From: CAYRWM01 sp964428055
GTDB taxonomy: Bacteria > Bacillota > Clostridia > Christensenellales > Christensenellaceae
DNA: 64,000 bases
Assembly (NCBI GenBank): GCA_964428055.1
Contig: CAYRWM010000001.1
Coordinates: 54,514 to 118,513, forward strand
Reading direction: 5' to 3'
How positions within the stretch are numbered: position 1 is the first letter of the stretch; each line of letters starts with the position of its first letter. Positions 33,415 to 40,250 of this stretch are shown in pieces. The notes under the pieces were generated by a model. That model searched no databases and was not told the origin of the DNA. It saw nothing but the letters and a program-made list of their open reading frames with translations. Both the position numbers and the translations under genes were made by a program.

Positions 33415-34605
33415 ATGTTTGATTTTGAGTTATATGTTCCAACAAAGGTAGTGTTCGGCCGCGGCGCCGAGAAAAGAGCCGGAGAGATGGTAAAAAGGGC
33501 CGGAGGTACCAAGGTCCTTCTGCATTACGGCTCCGTGAGCGCCGAAAAGACAGGGCTTCTGTCACGTATAGAGGACAGTCTTAAAGCTGAGGGTCTGGCA
33601 TACTGCAAACTCGGAGGAGTAGTTCCGAATCCGAGACTCTCAAAGGTCCGCGAAGGCGTGGAACTGTCTCAAAAAGAAGGCGTTGATTTCATACTCGCTG
33701 TCGGCGGCGGCAGCGTGATCGATTCATCCAAGGCGATAGCCTATGCGCTTGCCGATCCGGATAATGACGTATGGGAGCTCTTCGACGGAACGAGAAAAAA
33801 AGCTGCCGGATGCCTGCCTCTCGGAGCTGTTCCAACTATCGCGGCTGCCGGGAGTGAGACCAGCGACTCATGCGTCATAACGAACGATGCTAACGACGAA
33901 AAGAGAGGATACAATGACGATATAGCGAGACCGCGGTTCGCGCTTATGAACCCGGAACTCACAATGACGCTCCCGGCGTATCAGACAGCGAGCGGATGCG
34001 TGGACATCATGATGCATACATTCGAGAGATACTTTACCCAGGGCGGCAACATGGAACTCACGGACGAGATCGCGGAAGGACTGCTGAGGACCGTTGTCCG
34101 CAACGCGCTCATACTCAGGGACGATCCCGAAGACTATGACGCGAGAGCAGAGATAATGTGGGCAGGAAGCCTGTCCCACAACGGTCTCACGGGCTGCGGC
34201 ATAAAGGCCTCGGATTTCGCTTCGCACAAGATGGAGCATGAACTCTCCGGAATGTTCGACGTGGCCCACGGCGCGGGACTCGCTGCCATATGGTGCAGCT
34301 GGGCGAGATACGTCTGCGCTGACTGCACGGACAGATTCGCCAAGTATGCGCGCAACGTTCTGGGCGTAACTGAGGGAAGAGACGACCTGGAGACTGCGCT
34401 TAAGGGAATAGATGAGACAGAGGCATTCTTTAAGGCGATAGACATGCCTGTAAATCTGGAATCACTCATAGGGAGAAAAGCTACGGACGATGAGTGCATC
34501 GCACTCGGCAAAAACTGCGCGAGAGCCTGCGGAGGCAAGAAGGGCGCAGCTAAAGTGCTTTATGAAGAAGATATGATTGAGATATTCAGAAACGCTAACA
34601 GATAA
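33415..34605 (+). CDS. Iron-containing alcohol dehydrogenase (butanol dehydrogenase type)
   Basis: A 396-residue group III alcohol dehydrogenase. The NAD(P)-binding GGGSVIDSSKAIAYA (about residue 97) and metal ligands Asp197 and His201 in VDIMMHTFERYF are visible, together with HKMEHELSGMFDVAHGAGLAAIW-type sequence (quoted in part here) that carries the remaining His ligands. It resembles BdhA/YqhD-type enzymes that interconvert aldehydes and alcohols at the end of fermentation. An open frame extends upstream into the MATE gene; ATG 33415 follows GGAGG by 8 bases and begins the homologous sequence MFDFELYVPTKVVFG. Confidence 0.92.
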   Translation: MFDFELYVPTKVVFGRGAEKRAGEMVKRAGGTKVLLHYGSVSAEKTGLLSRIEDSLKAEGLAYCKLGGVVPNPRLSKVREGVELSQKEGVDFILAVGGGSVIDSSKAIAYALADPDNDVWELFDGTRKKAAGCLPLGAVPTIAAAGSETSDSCVITNDANDEKRGYNDDIARPRFALMNPELTMTLPAYQTASGCVDIMMHTFERYFTQGGNMELTDEIAEGLLRTVVRNALILRDDPEDYDARAEIMWAGSLSHNGLTGCGIKASDFASHKMEHELSGMFDVAHGAGLAAIWCSWARYVCADCTDRFAKYARNVLGVTEGRDDLETALKGIDETEAFFKAIDMPVNLESLIGRKATDDECIALGKNCARACGGKKGAAKVLYEEDMIEIFRNANR

Positions 34606-34615
34606 GGAGCATACG

Positions 34616-35242
34616 ATGGGACTTAAGGAAAAGATGTACAGCAACGTAAAAAAACCCGAGGGGTTTCTGGGTAAGAGGGTCCTGAGCAGAATGAACGGCG
34701 GCCTGCACGCTCAGCTCGCCGACTGGGGCATAGGTTTTCTGGGAGACATGAAGGCTGAGAGCGTTATCGATCTCGGATGCGGGGGAGGAAGGAATGTATC
34801 TGAATTCCTGAAGCGTTTTCCGGACGCTTTCGTAAGGGGGCTGGATTATTCCGAAACCTCGGTTGCAAAAGCCTCGAAGGTCAACAGGGCGGAGATCGCC
34901 CGAAGCAGGTGCGAGATAGTGCACGGCGACGTGACTTCGCTCCCGTTTGATGACGGCGCGTTCGACCTGGTCTCTGCTTTTGAGACGATATACTTCTGGC
35001 CGGATATAGAAAAGAGTTTCTCTGAGATCGTAAGGGTATTAAGACCCGGCGGAAAGTTTCTGATCGTCAACGAGTCAGACGGAGAGGACAGAGAGTCCGA
35101 GGAATGGGCCGAGATGATAGAAGGTCTTACCCGCTACACTGCGGAAAGACTGGATGAGCTTCTTAAAAATGCAGGGTTTAAGGGTGTAAAAACCGAACTG
35201 ATACCGGAAAAGCACTGGCTCTGCGTTATAGCGGAAAAGTAA
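34616..35242 (+). CDS. Class I SAM-dependent methyltransferase
   Basis: A 208-residue methyltransferase. Motif I is VIDLGCGGGRN (about residues 43-53), followed by LDYSETSVAKAS (motif II acidic residue), GDVTSLPFDDGAFDLVSAFETIYFW (quoted in parts, motif III-IV) and RVLRPGGKFLIVN. This is the UbiE-like class with a small-molecule or lipid substrate that cannot be predicted. ATG 34616 follows AAGGAG by 7 bases; upstream in-frame sequence belongs to the alcohol dehydrogenase gene. It lies 10 bases downstream of that gene and is the last gene before a terminator. Confidence 0.88.
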   Translation: MGLKEKMYSNVKKPEGFLGKRVLSRMNGGLHAQLADWGIGFLGDMKAESVIDLGCGGGRNVSEFLKRFPDAFVRGLDYSETSVAKASKVNRAEIARSRCEIVHGDVTSLPFDDGAFDLVSAFETIYFWPDIEKSFSEIVRVLRPGGKFLIVNESDGEDRESEEWAEMIEGLTRYTAERLDELLKNAGFKGVKTELIPEKHWLCVIAEK

Positions 35243-35256
35243 TCATAAAAACAATC

Positions 35257-35286
35257 AACGCACTTCTTTAAGAAGTGCGTTTTTTA
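35257..35286 (+). terminator. Intrinsic terminator overlapping the stop codon of convergent tcdA
   Basis: A 10-base-pair stem (AACGCACTTC / GAAGTGCGTT) with loop TTTAA and a T-tract on the plus strand. The minus-strand stop codon of tcdA is at 35284-35286, inside the T-tract. The inverted repeat can serve both directions. Confidence 0.88.
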
Positions 35287-35970
35287 CTTTATAAGATCTT
35301 TTATTACTTCGCCCGCGAGTATCATGCCGACTACAGGAGGTACGAACGAAACGGATCCTGGGGTTCGTCCTCTTTCCGGAGGCATTACCGGAGGCTCTTT
35401 GGAATACACGACCTTGAGACTGTCTATACCTCTTTTCCTTATCTCCTGACGGATGACTTTGGCGAGAGGACATACCGATGTGTCGTATATGTCAGCGACT
35501 TCAAAAGCCGAGGGGTCAAGTTTATTCCCGGCTCCCATGGCGCTGATGACAGGAATCCCTGCCTCGTGGGCTTTTTCTATGATCTCCAGTTTTCCGGCGA
35601 CGGTGTCTATGGCATCGATCACGTAATCAAAGGCCTTAAAATCGATCGTGCCGCTGTTTTCGGGAAGAAAGAACATCTTGTATGTGTTAACCTTTGAAGC
35701 CGGATTTATGTCCTTTATCCGCTTTTCAGCAACATCGACCTTGTACATTCCCACAGTGCTGTTTAATGCATATATCTGTCTGTTTATATTCGATTCGCTC
35801 ACAGTATCATTGTCTATGAGATCGATCTCGCCGATGCCCGCTCTTGCTAGTGCTTCGGCTGCATATCCGCCGACGCCGCCCACGCCGAATACAGCCACCC
35901 TTGAAGCGGCCAGTTTCTTAACTGCCTCATCACCCAGCATCAGCCTGGTCCTGGAGAACTGATCGGACAT
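35284..35970 (-). CDS. tcdA: tRNA threonylcarbamoyladenosine dehydratase TcdA
   Basis: A 228-residue E1-like enzyme that uses ATP to cyclise N6-threonylcarbamoyladenosine at position 37 of tRNAs to ct6A. The family signature FSRTRLMLGDEAVKKL at the N-terminus, the GVGGVGGYAAEALARAG nucleotide loop (about residues 29-45), DNDTVSESNINRQI and the PERGRTPGSVSFVPP C-terminal motif are all present. No zinc-binding CxxC pairs occur, unlike the ThiF-like protein at 25984, which fits TcdA. A Shine-Dalgarno (GGAAGGA) precedes the start on the minus strand. Confidence 0.93.
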   Translation of the reverse strand: MSDQFSRTRLMLGDEAVKKLAASRVAVFGVGGVGGYAAEALARAGIGEIDLIDNDTVSESNINRQIYALNSTVGMYKVDVAEKRIKDINPASKVNTYKMFFLPENSGTIDFKAFDYVIDAIDTVAGKLEIIEKAHEAGIPVISAMGAGNKLDPSAFEVADIYDTSVCPLAKVIRQEIRKRGIDSLKVVYSKEPPVMPPERGRTPGSVSFVPPVVGMILAGEVIKDLIK

Positions 35971-36002
35971 GTTGTTCCTTCCTTTCCGTTTTTATCTTTT
36001 GT

Positions 36003-36008
36003 ATTATA
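36003..36008 (-). promoter_or_regulatory. Candidate -10 element of tcdA
   Basis: A TATAAT on the minus strand lies 33 bases before the tcdA start. No convincing -35 was found; the region also carries the divergent promoter of the ECF gene. Confidence 0.4.
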
Positions 36009-36026
36009 TCACGGTATCTTTCCTTA

Positions 36027-36056
36027 TTGAACATGGCATTTTTATTATGATAAAAT
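36027..36056 (+). promoter_or_regulatory. Candidate promoter of the ECF S-component gene
   Basis: TTGAAC (36027-36032) and TAAAAT (36051-36056), 18-base spacer, with an overlapping TATGAT at 36046-36051. The TATGATAAAAT string is the same as at the surface protein promoter. Confidence 0.45.
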
Positions 36057-36096
36057 AAAAATGGAGAAAAATGAGCAATGATAAGGAGTGAACAAT

Positions 36097-36651
36097 ATGA
36101 GTAATGCAGTTGCGATTTCAAGACCGCGTATATCTGTGAAATTCCAGACGCTTGCTGCGCTGATTGCTATAGCTGCGGCTGTGGCTCTTCCTCAGGTAGC
36201 ACACGGTATCGGTGCTGTCACGGGAATGGGAACTGCAGTAGGCGAGACATTTCTGCCGATGCACCTCCCGATAATAATAGTGGGACTTCTGGCCGGACCC
36301 TACGCCGGTCTTATTGCCGGCGCGGCAAGCCCTATCATAAGCTTTGCGTTGTCCGGAATGCCTCCGGCAGCGATGCTTCCTTTCATGATAGTCGAACTTG
36401 CGGTATACGGACTTACGGCAGGACTGCTGAGAAGGAACGCGATGCCCACAATATTCAAGGTCCTGATTACTCAGGCAGCCGGCAGAGCAGCCAGAATGGT
36501 TGCTATGCTGATAGCAGTGCATGCACTCGGCATGTCCGCTCTCGATCCATTTGCAATATGGACCGGCATAGGCACCGGTCTCGCCGGACTGATCATTCAG
36601 TGGACATTCATCTCGCTCATCATATACTGGATAGAGCACAGAAAAGCCTGA
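36097..36651 (+). CDS. ECF transporter S-component-like membrane protein
   Basis: A 184-residue protein with about five or six hydrophobic segments. MHLPIIIVGLLAGPYAGLIAGAASPIIS (quoted in part as MHLPIIIVGLLAGPYAG) closely follows the pattern of S-components of energy-coupling factor vitamin transporters, where substrate-binding loops sit near such Gly/Pro turns. The ligand cannot be assigned. No EcfA/EcfT genes are nearby, which is normal for the group II arrangement with a shared energising module elsewhere. ATG 36097 is chosen because AAGGAG (36083-36088) is 8 bases upstream; the in-frame GTG 36088 overlaps that site. DUF1893 follows after 2 bases. Confidence 0.8.
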   Translation: MSNAVAISRPRISVKFQTLAALIAIAAAVALPQVAHGIGAVTGMGTAVGETFLPMHLPIIIVGLLAGPYAGLIAGAASPIISFALSGMPPAAMLPFMIVELAVYGLTAGLLRRNAMPTIFKVLITQAAGRAARMVAMLIAVHALGMSALDPFAIWTGIGTGLAGLIIQWTFISLIIYWIEHRKA

Positions 36652-36653
36652 AA

Positions 36654-37076
36654 ATGCTTCTTACCGATATCGAAAGAGCGAGGGAGCTGCTCAAAAGCGA
36701 TCCTTCGCTGACCGCTGTTGCCGTCAGGGGAGATAAAGTTCTCACGACTGACAAAAAAGGAATAAGGCCTCTCGTGGAGTGGCTGGACTCAGGGGATATG
36801 GCCGGCTTTTCAGCCGCTGACAAGGCGGGCGGCAGGGCTGCTGCCATGCTGTATGATCTTATGGGCATCAAAGAGGTGTATTTTATAAGGGCCAGCCGTC
36901 ACTGCATGGATTATCTTATAGGCAAAGGCATAAAGGCGGCCTGCGGAGATACGGTCGAATATATACTTAACAGGGACAGAAGCGGCATGTGTCCTATGGA
37001 GGAACTGTCGCTCACGACTGATGACCCTTCCGGTTTTCTTGAAAAGGCAAGGGGAAAACTGAGCATCAAGAGGTAA
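36654..37076 (+). CDS. DUF1893 protein (deaminase-like fold)
   Basis: A 140-residue DUF1893 protein. Sequence landmarks are VAVRGDKVLTTDKKGIRPL near residue 22, FSAADKAGGRAAAML, and CPMEELSLTTDDPS near the C-terminus. The Thermotoga member of this family has a cytidine-deaminase-like fold, but its role is not established. Two bases separate it from the ECF S-component gene and five bases from the aldo/keto reductase, so the genes are very likely translated from one mRNA. A link to the transported ligand of the S-component is plausible inference only. Confidence 0.8.
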   Translation: MLLTDIERARELLKSDPSLTAVAVRGDKVLTTDKKGIRPLVEWLDSGDMAGFSAADKAGGRAAAMLYDLMGIKEVYFIRASRHCMDYLIGKGIKAACGDTVEYILNRDRSGMCPMEELSLTTDDPSGFLEKARGKLSIKR

Positions 37077-37081
37077 GACAT

Positions 37082-38224
37082 ATGATATATAAGGATTTCA
37101 AAGGCCTTAAACTGTCAAATCTCGGATTCGGAACCATGCGTCTGCCCGTGATAGACGGGAAGGATAAGTGCATAGACAAGGATCTTGCCGAGAAGATGTT
37201 CGCCAGGGCGATAGAGGCAGGAGTCAATTACTTTGACACGGCCTGGGGTTATCACGGGGGCAATTCCGAACTGGTCACGGGCGAGATCCTGAGCAATTAT
37301 GACAGGGACAGCTTTTATCTGGCCACAAAGTTCCCCGGTTACGACCTTTCGAATATGCCGAAGGTTGAGGAGATATTCGAGCGTCAGCTTGAAAAACTCA
37401 GGACCGATCATTTTGATTTCTATCTCATACATAATGTGTGTGAGATGAATATAGACGAGTATCTTAATCCCAAGCACGGAGTGCAGGAATACCTGATCCG
37501 TCAGAGGGAGAACGGCAGGATAAAGCATCTGGGACTGTCATCGCACGGCAGAGCCTCTACACTGAAGCGTTATCTTGATATATGGGGGAGCGAGATGGAG
37601 TTCTGCCAGCTTCAGGTCAATTATATAGACTGGGAGTTCCAGAAAGCTGCTGACGGCGTTGCGCTCCTTAAGGAGAAAGGTATACCGCTCTGGGTCATGG
37701 AGCCCGTGAGAGGCGGTCTTCTGGCCAGACTGTCAGAGGAGAACGCCGCAAAGCTTAAGGAGCTCAGACCCGATGAATCATCGGTTGCCTGGGCATTCAG
37801 GTATCTCCAGACGATTCCCGAAACCAAGGTCATCCTGTCCGGCATGACGGATCTTGCGCAGGTAGAGGATAATCTTAGGACGTTCGAAACGGAAAAGCCT
37901 CTTACCGATAGAGAGCAGGAGGTCCTGTCCGGGATAGCGTCGGATATGCTATCCAAAAAGATACTGCCGTGTACGGCATGCAGGTACTGCACGGAATACT
38001 GTCCGCAGGAACTCGATATACCGTATCTTCTGTCGCTGTATAACGATTACGAGTTTACGGGAGGAGGCTATACTCCTGTCATGAGGGGGCTTGCTCTTAG
38101 CGAGGATAAACAGCCGTCAGCCTGTATAGGCTGCGCAAGCTGCGAACAGGTCTGTCCGCAACAGATAGGCATATCCGGTGCTATGAGCGATTTTGCCGAA
38201 AAACTTAAAAAGGGGTTTGTGTGA
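37082..38224 (+). CDS. Aldo/keto reductase with C-terminal 4Fe-4S ferredoxin domain
   Basis: A 380-residue fusion. Residues 1 to about 290 form an aldo/keto reductase barrel with the catalytic tetrad visible in YFDTAWGYHG (Asp and Tyr), LATKFPG (Lys) and FYLIHNV (His). Residues 295-370 carry cysteine clusters CTACRYCTEYC and CIGCASCEQVC, two 4Fe-4S binding motifs. This architecture is common in anaerobes and implies electron transfer between ferredoxin and NAD(P)H or a carbonyl substrate. Substrate unknown. ATG 37082 follows an AGAGGTAA Shine-Dalgarno; the stop overlaps the start of the glutaredoxin-like gene. Confidence 0.92.
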   Translation: MIYKDFKGLKLSNLGFGTMRLPVIDGKDKCIDKDLAEKMFARAIEAGVNYFDTAWGYHGGNSELVTGEILSNYDRDSFYLATKFPGYDLSNMPKVEEIFERQLEKLRTDHFDFYLIHNVCEMNIDEYLNPKHGVQEYLIRQRENGRIKHLGLSSHGRASTLKRYLDIWGSEMEFCQLQVNYIDWEFQKAADGVALLKEKGIPLWVMEPVRGGLLARLSEENAAKLKELRPDESSVAWAFRYLQTIPETKVILSGMTDLAQVEDNLRTFETEKPLTDREQEVLSGIASDMLSKKILPCTACRYCTEYCPQELDIPYLLSLYNDYEFTGGGYTPVMRGLALSEDKQPSACIGCASCEQVCPQQIGISGAMSDFAEKLKKGFV

Positions 38225-38502
38225 TGAAAAAAGTAGTGATTATGTTCTTAAAGGACTGTCCTTACTGCAAGAACGCGAGAAAGGCAACTGCTGAACTGTA
38301 CGGTGAGAACCACGATTACCTCAATCTTGATCTGGAGTGGATAGATGAGGAGCGTCATCCCGAAGTCGCCGATAGTCTTGATTACTATTATGTGCCGTCA
38401 CTGTTCGCTGACGGGGTAAAACTGTATGAGGCTCATCCCGGTGAGTCCTATGACGAGTGCAAGGATGCGCTCAGAAAGGCACTGACTGAAGCACTCGAAT
38501 AA
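38224..38502 (+). CDS. Glutaredoxin/thioredoxin-like protein with CPYC motif
   Basis: A 92-residue thioredoxin-fold protein with the redox motif CPYC near residue 14 (FLKDCPYCKNA) and the cis-Pro segment YYYVPSLF. It lacks the glutathione-binding TVP(x)I signature of classical glutaredoxins, so it more likely partners thioredoxin reductase or works on the neighbouring iron-sulfur reductase; that is inference. ATG 38224 overlaps the stop of the preceding gene (TGATG); an in-frame GTG at 38221 would add one residue. The DUF3786 gene follows after 2 bases. Confidence 0.82.
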   Translation: MKKVVIMFLKDCPYCKNARKATAELYGENHDYLNLDLEWIDEERHPEVADSLDYYYVPSLFADGVKLYEAHPGESYDECKDALRKALTEALE

Positions 38503-38504
38503 CA

Positions 38505-39113
38505 ATGGACAACTATGCAGCCTCGGTTGAAAAGACAAAAAAACTGTTTCTGGGATATCCGCAGGAGGATATGATAGCGGCCTATGCTCTGGAGCACGAC
38601 GATGACTACATTTATCTGTCTTTTATGGGCAGGAAAGAGCGTGTGTCAAGGAATACCGCTTCCATCGAATATGAAAGCAGCGGTGGGTGGACGGAGTCAT
38701 CATACGCTGAATATATGACCATATACGACGTTCTTTCCAGATGCAGCATGCCGCGGCTTACGGGGGAGATGGTCCCCGCATCCGCGCTGCTGGGCAGCGC
38801 CTACAGAAGCGGCATATCCGATTTCTTTGAGAGGGACGCGGCACTGCTCGATAAAAGGTTTGATGTTCTTAAGCGCGTATGTGCATCGATGGGAAAGATA
38901 TCGGAGGGTATGAGCGATCTCGAATGCAATTTCAGCTTATTCGAGTTTCTGCCCGTCGGGATGAGATTCCTCCGTGCGGACGACGAGTTCCCTCCGGAGA
39001 TACATTATCTCTGGGACGGGTGCACGCTTAAGCACATGTATTTTGAAACAACACAGTTCTGCGAGAGATTCATAACCGATATGCTCATAAAGGAAATAAA
39101 AAAAGGATCGTAA
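38505..39113 (+). CDS. DUF3786 protein
   Basis: A 202-residue protein that matches DUF3786 by its C-terminal pattern (FEFLPVGMRFLRADDEFPPE, LWDGCTLKHMYFETT) and its middle segment YMTIYDVLSRC. The function of the family is not established; members occur in anaerobes. It has no signal peptide or membrane segment. Two bases separate it from the glutaredoxin-like gene, so it is the third member of the reductase run. Its stop codon TAA (39111-39113) is the loop of a terminator hairpin. Confidence 0.75.
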   Translation: MDNYAASVEKTKKLFLGYPQEDMIAAYALEHDDDYIYLSFMGRKERVSRNTASIEYESSGGWTESSYAEYMTIYDVLSRCSMPRLTGEMVPASALLGSAYRSGISDFFERDAALLDKRFDVLKRVCASMGKISEGMSDLECNFSLFEFLPVGMRFLRADDEFPPEIHYLWDGCTLKHMYFETTQFCERFITDMLIKEIKKGS

Positions 39114-39128
39114 CGATCCCTTTTTTTT
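39099..39128 (+). terminator. Bidirectional terminator whose loop is a stop codon
   Basis: A 6-base-pair stem (GGATCG / CGATCC) with a TAA loop that is the DUF3786 stop, flanked by A7-type and T8-type runs. The minus-strand hydE stop lies in the T run (39127-39129), so one small element serves both convergent genes. Confidence 0.85.
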
Positions 39129-40170
39129 ATATTGCCGGGTCACCCCGGTCTGTCACTATCTCATAGCCTGCCGATCTGACCCTGTTTTCAAGACACGCTC
39201 TGCACTGCGCTGATTCCTCACCGGTGCATATTTTTTTGTCGTAAAGCTCATACTGCGTCCTGTGTTCCGTGGGGGACAGATTCGGCATGACGACGTTTGC
39301 TCCTGCTTTGAGTCCGAGCTCTCTTCCGTCGGGAGCTATCGTTCCCAGCGCTGTCGTTGCGGGCAGCAGGGCTTTGGGAAACAGCAGCCTTAAAAGTGCC
39401 AGTATATTGAGAGTCAGCTCAAGACTCCCGCTCTTAAAATCAGCGAACGGAGTCGCGCTGTGCGTTATGTACGGTCCTATCCCTATCATATGGGGCTTAA
39501 GCTCCTGAAGGAACCTTATGTCGGATATAAGGGTCTCCGTTGTCTGGTAGGGTGAACCCACCATAAATCCCGAGCCTGTGACATAGCCTATTTCCTTAAG
39601 GTCGTAAAGGCAGCGCTTACGGTTTTCAAGGCTCATGCACCCGGGATGCAGTTTCCCGTAATGCTCTGAATCGGCGGTCTCATGACGGAGAAGGTATCTG
39701 TCGGCGCCCGCGTCGAAAAGAGCCTTATAGGATTCACGGCTCCGCTCTCCTACGGAAAGCGTTACGGCGCAGTCAGGATAATCCTTCTTTATATGCGAAA
39801 CTATGGCGCAGAGCCTTTCATCGCTGAAGTAGGGATCCTCGCCTCCCTGAAGTACGAACGTTCGGAATCCGAGTTCATAGCCGTCACGGCAGCATTCCAT
39901 TATCTCATCTTCGGTGAGCCTGTATCTCTCAAGTTCCGTATTGCCTTTTCTGATTCCGCAGTAATAGCAGTCATTCCGGCATATATTGGTAAACTCGATA
40001 AGTCCCCTTATAAAGACTTTTCTGCCGTACACGGATCTTCTGACTTCATCCGCTGCAGCGTGCAGCAGAGGATGAGGCTCTTCGGTCAGGATGCACCTTA
40101 AATCCTCATCAGATATATCCCCGGTCTTCTTTATGCAGTTTATTATTTCTTTGATCCTGCTCTCATCCAT
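39127..40170 (-). CDS. hydE: [FeFe]-hydrogenase maturase HydE (radical SAM)
   Basis: A 347-residue radical SAM enzyme that supplies part of the 2Fe subcluster of [FeFe]-hydrogenase. The cluster cysteines are Cys64, Cys68 and Cys71 in CRNDCYYCGI. FVLQGGEDPYF, SVGERSRESYKALFDAGADRYLLRHET (quoted in parts) and the LSPTEHRTQYELYDKK C-terminus are characteristic of HydE. A longer reading frame runs to 40356 but crosses a terminator; the ATG at 40170 begins the homologous part. It lacks a clear Shine-Dalgarno, and a minus-strand TATAAT lies only 6 bases upstream. HydF, HydG and hydrogenase genes are not in this window. Confidence 0.92.
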   Translation of the reverse strand: MDESRIKEIINCIKKTGDISDEDLRCILTEEPHPLLHAAADEVRRSVYGRKVFIRGLIEFTNICRNDCYYCGIRKGNTELERYRLTEDEIMECCRDGYELGFRTFVLQGGEDPYFSDERLCAIVSHIKKDYPDCAVTLSVGERSRESYKALFDAGADRYLLRHETADSEHYGKLHPGCMSLENRKRCLYDLKEIGYVTGSGFMVGSPYQTTETLISDIRFLQELKPHMIGIGPYITHSATPFADFKSGSLELTLNILALLRLLFPKALLPATTALGTIAPDGRELGLKAGANVVMPNLSPTEHRTQYELYDKKICTGEESAQCRACLENRVRSAGYEIVTDRGDPAI

Positions 40171-40198
40171 ATCTTGATTATAACCGAGTTTATGCGTT

Positions 40199-40231
40199 TC
40201 TAAAAGAGAAAAGGCAGCCCGCGCTGCCTTT
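40199..40231 (-). terminator. Terminator of the beta-helix lipoprotein gene
   Basis: A 9-base-pair stem (AAAGGCAGC / GCTGCCTTT) with a 4-base loop, followed on the minus strand by TCTCTTTTA. It lies 20 bases downstream of the minus-strand stop at 40251. Confidence 0.82.
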
Positions 40232-40250
40232 CTCATATATGTTAAGGTGT

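Noticed and set aside
36097..36651. Assignment of the S-component to folate, riboflavin or pantothenate
   Set aside because: The sequence shows the general fold only; no binding motif is specific enough, and no riboswitch was seen upstream.
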